A DNA stretch of 64,000 nt, taken from contig NZ_LZTB01000130.1 of assembly GCF_001665685.1 (NCBI RefSeq), forward strand, positions 62,001 to 126,000, written 5' to 3'. The DNA comes from Mycobacterium sp. 852013-50091_SCH5140682. GTDB lineage: Bacteria > Actinomycetota > Actinomycetes > Mycobacteriales > Mycobacteriaceae. The notes beneath the pieces are model-generated. The model was not told the DNA's origin. It did not search any database and saw only the letters and a list, made by a program, of their open reading frames with translations. Below, piece after piece: positions 60,046 to 64,000 of this stretch. Each line of letters starts with the position of its first letter. The stretch's first letter is position 1. A program made the position numbers and the translations under genes.

Positions 60046-60720
60046 TCATTCCGACTCCGCAGCTTCACCGGGCGGCAGCGCCGCGATGGCCAGGGCTTCG
60101 GCGATGTGGCCGGACACGGCCGCGAGGTACACCTCGTCGCCGGCCTGGATGACAGTTTTCGCGTCGGGCAGGTAACCGCTGCCGAACCGCAGTATGAAGG
60201 CCACCCGGCCGCCGGTGGCGGCCTCCAGCGAGGTGACCCTGCGCCCCGCCCAGCCCTCGTGCAGGGCCAGCTCGGCGACCCCCACGCTGCCGGAGGGATC
60301 GCGCCATTTGGTGGTCTCGGTCTCGCGCGTCAGCACATTGAGCAGACGGTCGGTGGTCCACGGGACGGTGGCCACCGTCGGAATCCCGAGCCGCTCATAG
60401 ACGGCCGCGCGCTTGGCGTCGTAGATGCGGGAGACGACGCGTTCGACACCGAAGGTCTCACGGGCCAACCGCGCCGAGATGATGTTGGAGTTGTCGCCGG
60501 AGGACACCGCCGCGAATGCGCCGGCCTCCTCGATACCGGCGCGCAACAGCACGTCCCGGTCGAACCCCATGCCGAGCACCCGTTCGCCGGGGAACTCGGG
60601 GGACAACCGGTGAAATGCGGTGCTGTCGCGGTCGATGACCGCGACTTCATGCCCGATGCGGGCCAGGCTGTCCGCGAGCGATGCGCCCACTCGGCCGCAT
60701 CCCATGACGACTACACGCAC
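60046..60720 (-). CDS. ceoB: TrkA-type potassium uptake regulator CeoB
   Basis: A protein of 224 aa with the TrkA-N motif MRVVVMGCGRVGASLADSLA, VSSGDNSNIISARLARETFG and RVVSRIYDAKRAAVYERLGI, then a TrkA-C domain. It is the orthologue of Rv2691 and first in the ceoBC pair. Its start is divergent from the APC permease gene. If the permease begins at 60737 only 16 bp separate them, another reason to prefer a later permease start. Confidence 0.95.
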   Translation of the reverse strand: MRVVVMGCGRVGASLADSLARIGHEVAVIDRDSTAFHRLSPEFPGERVLGMGFDRDVLLRAGIEEAGAFAAVSSGDNSNIISARLARETFGVERVVSRIYDAKRAAVYERLGIPTVATVPWTTDRLLNVLTRETETTKWRDPSGSVGVAELALHEGWAGRRVTSLEAATGGRVAFILRFGSGYLPDAKTVIQAGDEVYLAAVSGHIAEALAIAALPPGEAAESE

Positions 60721-60817
60721 GCGACGGTCCTCTCCGATGGCTGAAAAGCAAGCTGTAACTCAACCCGTGCAGTGGGAACGCTACCGCTCTCGGGTCGTGG
60801 GCTTACCCTTGGCACTC

Positions 60818-62815
60818 GTGTCCAAGCTTTCGACCGCAGCGCGTCGGCTCGTTCTCGGGCGGCCGTTCCGCAGCGACAAGCTCTCCCACACCTTGTTGCC
60901 CAAGCGGATCGCGCTGCCCGTGTTCGCGTCCGACGCGTTGTCATCAGTGGCTTATGCGCCTGAGGAAGTCTTCCTGGTGCTGTCGGTGGCGGGGCTCGGG
61001 GCGTACTCCATGACGCCGTGGATCGGCCTGGCGGTGGGCGGCGTCATGTTGATCGTGATCGCCAGTTACCGCCAGAACGTGCATGCCTATCCATCCGGTG
61101 GCGGTGACTACGAAGTGGTGACCACCAACCTCGGGCACACCGCGGGCCTGACAGTGGCCAGTGCGCTCATGGTCGACTACGTGCTGACGGTGGCCGTGTC
61201 CATGTCGTCGGCCATGTCGAACATCGGGTCGGCCGTGCCGTTCGTCGCCCAGCACAAGGTGCTCATCGCCGTCATCGCGATCCTGGTGCTGGCGTCGTTG
61301 AACCTGCGCGGCATCCGGGAGTCCGGTACCGCCTTCGCCATTCCCACCTACGCGTTCATGATCGGCATGTACATCATGCTGGGCTGGGGCCTGTTCCAGA
61401 TCTATGTGCTGGGCCACCCGCTGCGCGCCGAATCGGCCGGGTTCGAGATGCATTCGGAGCATGGCGACGTGCTCGGCTTCGCGCTGGTGTTCCTGGTGGC
61501 GCGGGCGTTTTCGTCGGGTTCGGCGGCTCTGACCGGTGTTGAGGCCATCAGCAACGGTGTGCCTGCGTTCCAGAAACCGAAGTCCCGCAACGCGGCCACC
61601 ACCCTGCTGCTGCTCGGCGTCATCTCGGTGAGCCTGCTCATGGGGATCATCATGTTGGCCAAGGCCACCGGGGTGAAGATCGCCGAGCGTCCCGAGGAGC
61701 AGCTGATCGGCGCACCCGCCGACTACCACCAGAAGACCCTCATCGCGCAGCTGGCCGACGCGGTCTTCCACAACTTCCCGGTCGGGCTGTACCTGATCGC
61801 CGGTGTGACGGCTCTGATCCTCGTGCTCGCGGCCAACACCGCGTTCAACGGTTTCCCGGTGCTGGGCTCGATCCTGGCCCAGGATTCATTCCTGCCGCGG
61901 CAGCTGCACACCCGTGGTGACCGGTTGGCGTTCTCGAACGGCATCCTGTTCCTGGCGTTCGCCGCGATCGCGTTCGTGGTGGCGTTCCGGGCCGAGGTCA
62001 CCGCACTGATCCAGCTCTACATCGTCGGTGTGTTCGTGTCGTTCACGTTCAGCCAGATCGGCATGGTGCGGCACTGGACCCGACTGTTGCGCACCGAGAC
62101 CGACAGGTCGGTGCGCCTGCACATGATGCGGTCGCGCGTGATCAACGCGATCGGCCTCACCGCGACCGGCACCGTGCTGGTGATCGTCGTGCTGACCAAG
62201 TTCCTGGCCGGCGCATGGATCGCGATCCTCGCCATGGGCTCGCTGTTCGTCGTGATGAAGCTGATCCACAAGCACTACGACACGGTGGCCCGCGAACTGC
62301 GCGCACAGGACGCGGCCGAGCCGGGTGACATCGTCCTGCCCAGCCGCAACCATGCGGTGGTGCTGGTGTCCAAGCTGCATCTGCCGACCAAGCGCGCGCT
62401 GGCCTACGCCAGAGCCACCCGTCCCGACGTGCTCGAGGCCATCACCGTCAGCGTCGACGACGCCGAGACCCGCGCCCTGGTGCACCAGTGGGAGGACAGC
62501 GACATCAGCGTGCCGCTCAAGGTCATCGCGTCGCCCTACCGCGAGATCACCCGGCCGGTGCTGGATTACGTCCGCCGGGTCACCAACGAGTCGCCCCGCA
62601 CCGTCGTCACGGTGTTCATTCCGGAGTACGTCGTCGGGCACTGGTGGGAACAGGTGCTGCACAACCAGAGTGCGCTGCGACTCAAGGGCAGGCTGCTGTT
62701 CATGCCCAACGTGATGGTGACTTCGGTTCCGTGGCAGCTCAGTTCGTCGGAGCGGTTGAAGAAGCTGCAGCCACAGTCGGCTCCGGGCGATGCGCGCAGG
62801 GGATTCCTGGAGTGA
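60818..62815 (+). CDS. APC-superfamily membrane transporter (Rv2690c orthologue)
   Basis: A protein of 665 aa from the GTG at 60818 (SKLSTAARRLVLGRPFRSDK). An in-frame ATG at 60737 would add 27 residues. I prefer 60818 because the M. tuberculosis protein has about 657 aa as I recall. It has 12 TM helices in an amino acid-polyamine permease fold (SDALSSVAYAPEEVFLVLSV, YPSGGGDYEVVTTNLGHTAG, SGSAALTGVEAISNGVPAFQ) and a cytosolic C-terminal domain (VVLVSKLHLPTKRALAYARA, VTVFIPEYVVGHWWEQVLHN). It may transport amino acids or K+; the linkage with ceoBC hints at the latter, unproven. A 4-bp overlap leads into the next gene. Confidence 0.85.
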   Translation: MSKLSTAARRLVLGRPFRSDKLSHTLLPKRIALPVFASDALSSVAYAPEEVFLVLSVAGLGAYSMTPWIGLAVGGVMLIVIASYRQNVHAYPSGGGDYEVVTTNLGHTAGLTVASALMVDYVLTVAVSMSSAMSNIGSAVPFVAQHKVLIAVIAILVLASLNLRGIRESGTAFAIPTYAFMIGMYIMLGWGLFQIYVLGHPLRAESAGFEMHSEHGDVLGFALVFLVARAFSSGSAALTGVEAISNGVPAFQKPKSRNAATTLLLLGVISVSLLMGIIMLAKATGVKIAERPEEQLIGAPADYHQKTLIAQLADAVFHNFPVGLYLIAGVTALILVLAANTAFNGFPVLGSILAQDSFLPRQLHTRGDRLAFSNGILFLAFAAIAFVVAFRAEVTALIQLYIVGVFVSFTFSQIGMVRHWTRLLRTETDRSVRLHMMRSRVINAIGLTATGTVLVIVVLTKFLAGAWIAILAMGSLFVVMKLIHKHYDTVARELRAQDAAEPGDIVLPSRNHAVVLVSKLHLPTKRALAYARATRPDVLEAITVSVDDAETRALVHQWEDSDISVPLKVIASPYREITRPVLDYVRRVTNESPRTVVTVFIPEYVVGHWWEQVLHNQSALRLKGRLLFMPNVMVTSVPWQLSSSERLKKLQPQSAPGDARRGFLE

Positions 62816-64000
62816 CCGAGCTGATCGTCACCACGGGTCCGGCGGCCAACGGCGGCAGTTGCGTGGCCCGTCACGACGGCCGGGTGATCTTCGTTCGTTA
62901 TGCGCTGCCTGGTGAGACGGTGCGGGTGCGGGTGACCGACGAGCGTGGATCCTATTGGCACGCCGAGGCATTCGAGGTCATCGAGGCCTCACCCGACCGG
63001 GTTGACTCGCTGTGTGCGATCGCCGGCGTGGACGGCGCGGGCTGCTGCGATCTGGCGTTCGCCGAACCCGATGCGGCCCGGCGGCTCAAGGGTGCCGTGG
63101 TGGCCAACCAGTTGGCACGGCTCGGCGGATTCGACTGGTGCGACGAAGCGGCCGCCAGGGCCGAACCGGTCGGAGCAGTCGGGGCCACCGGATGGCGGAC
63201 CAGGGTGCGGCTGGACACCGCGGCCGACGGCACCGTCGGATTCCATCGCTACCACAGCACGGAGCTGGTGACCGATCTGAACTGTGCCCAGCTGCAGGCC
63301 GGGCTGGTCGACGGTTTGGCCGGATCGCGTTGGCCCACAGGGTCACAACTGCACGTGGCCATCGATTCCGACGGCGTCCGGCACGTGGTCGCCTCGCGTG
63401 CCTCCGCCGAGCAGCCCAAGGCCGCCAAGGCCAAGGAGGGGCGCAAGCACACCACGCGGGTGATCGAAGGCGACTACGAAGCCACGCAGCGCGTCGGAGA
63501 CCGGGTGTGGAAGGTGCCGGTGACGGCGTTCTGGCAGGCTCATCGTGACGCCTCGGCGCTCTACAGCGAGCTGGTCGCCGGTTGGGCGCAGCTGCAACCC
63601 GGTATGACGGCGTGGGATTTGTACGGCGGCGCAGGGGTTTTCGCTGCCGCACTGGCCGCACAGGTGGGGGAGAGCGGACACGTCGTCACCGTGGACACCT
63701 CGCGCGGTTCGTCGCGCTCAGCCCGGGCCGCGCTGGCCGACCTGCCCTGGGTGTCGGTGGTCACCGACTCGGTGCGGCGCGCGCTGTCGGTGCAGCGAAC
63801 CCGTGCCGACGTGGCAGTGCTCGACCCGCCGCGAACCGGAGCGGGCCGCGAGGTGATCGATCAGGTGGCGGCTGCCGAAGTGCCACGGGTCATCCATATC
63901 GGTTGTGAGGCAGCGTCATTCGCACGCGATGTGGGTCTGTACCGCAAGCACGGCTATGCGGTGGAGGAGCTGCGGGTGTTCGACTCCTTTCCGCTCACCC
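62812..64000 (+). CDS. TRAM-domain, TrmA-family RNA methyltransferase (3' end cut by window edge)
   Basis: The gene opens with a GTG at 62812 that overlaps the permease stop, and is still open at the right edge (about 396 codons). N-terminal TRAM (VTTGPAANGGSCVARHDGRV, YALPGETVRVRVTDERGSYW). Methyltransferase core: DLYGGAGVFAAALAAQVG (SAM), AVLDPPRTGAGREV (DPPR), and VIHIGCEAASFARDVGLY with the catalytic Cys. It methylates C5 of uridine in tRNA or rRNA. It is the orthologue of Rv2689c. The N-terminal Cys set (LCAIAGVDGAGCCDLAF) only partly resembles the iron-sulphur site of RlmD. Confidence 0.93.
   Translation, partial: MTELIVTTGPAANGGSCVARHDGRVIFVRYALPGETVRVRVTDERGSYWHAEAFEVIEASPDRVDSLCAIAGVDGAGCCDLAFAEPDAARRLKGAVVANQLARLGGFDWCDEAAARAEPVGAVGATGWRTRVRLDTAADGTVGFHRYHSTELVTDLNCAQLQAGLVDGLAGSRWPTGSQLHVAIDSDGVRHVVASRASAEQPKAAKAKEGRKHTTRVIEGDYEATQRVGDRVWKVPVTAFWQAHRDASALYSELVAGWAQLQPGMTAWDLYGGAGVFAAALAAQVGESGHVVTVDTSRGSSRSARAALADLPWVSVVTDSVRRALSVQRTRADVAVLDPPRTGAGREVIDQVAAAEVPRVIHIGCEAASFARDVGLYRKHGYAVEELRVFDSFPLT

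Overview
The window is high-GC actinobacterial DNA. Its right end (about 51.0-64.0 kb) matches, gene for gene, the conserved mycobacterial block that in M. tuberculosis runs from sigA (Rv2703) to Rv2689c: sigA, ppgK, suhB, cei, DUF4193, DUF3093, dut, DUF3710, a small hydrolase, an OB-fold protein, DUF3159, ceoC, ceoB, an APC permease and a TRAM/TrmA-type RNA methyltransferase. Together with F420-type, WS/DGAT and CBU_0592-type genes this points to a fast-growing environmental Mycobacterium (Mycolicibacterium). The species cannot be told from the window.

Left part (1-15 kb): a catabolic and regulatory patch. Two IclR regulators flank an acyl-CoA-dehydrogenase-fold flavoenzyme, two short-chain dehydrogenases and a Baeyer-Villiger monooxygenase. 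Four copies of a palindrome-like site (TNCCNNTSAGYGRGA, one copy one base off) sit in their upstream regions. Then come a MalT/SARP-like regulator, a LysR regulator with a divergent membrane protein, and a C45-type NTN hydrolase. Decay is visible: a WS/DGAT fragment, two alpha/beta hydrolases broken by deletion or frameshift, and a small phasin-like remnant.

Centre (15-49.4 kb): a contractile injection system (CIS, phage-tail-like; eCIS/Streptomyces-type) in a mycobacterium. A minus-strand structural operon encodes a zinc-ribbon membrane protein, sheath, tube 1, a tail-assembly-like protein, a 48-aa DUF6760-like protein, a Pro-rich 740-aa protein, tube 2, a LysM protein, VgrG-type spike, PAAR tip, gp25, a baseplate J-like protein and a tail I-like protein. 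Divergent to it lie a DUF4157 (eCIS core) protein and a 1332-aa multidomain protein ending in a deaminase-like toxin domain (HTE and PCxxC motifs). An amino-acid ABC transporter with its IclR regulator then splits the locus. A second CIS module follows: a HEREH putative metalloprotease cargo, Cys-repeat lipoprotein, trifunctional cell-wall hydrolase, small lipoprotein, DUF3298 protein, second zinc-ribbon membrane protein, AAA+ ATPase, DUF4255 cap protein, a membrane-anchored Cys-repeat protein and a LuxR-type regulator.

The most interesting points are these. Three proteins (DUF4157 protein, deaminase-tipped protein, HEREH protein) share an N-terminal [LV]QRxAGNxxxxxL motif that could be a cargo-loading signal. 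The paired zinc-ribbon/repeat/TM proteins are candidates for docking the CIS to the membrane from inside. The cell-wall hydrolase carries a Cys-to-Ser change at its NlpC/P60 nucleophile. A 103-bp palindromic repeat occurs four times in tandem behind the toxin gene and once, diverged, 24 kb away. Right of the CIS lie an LLM F420-type oxidoreductase and a MarR regulator with a clear operator, before the conserved sigA block begins.
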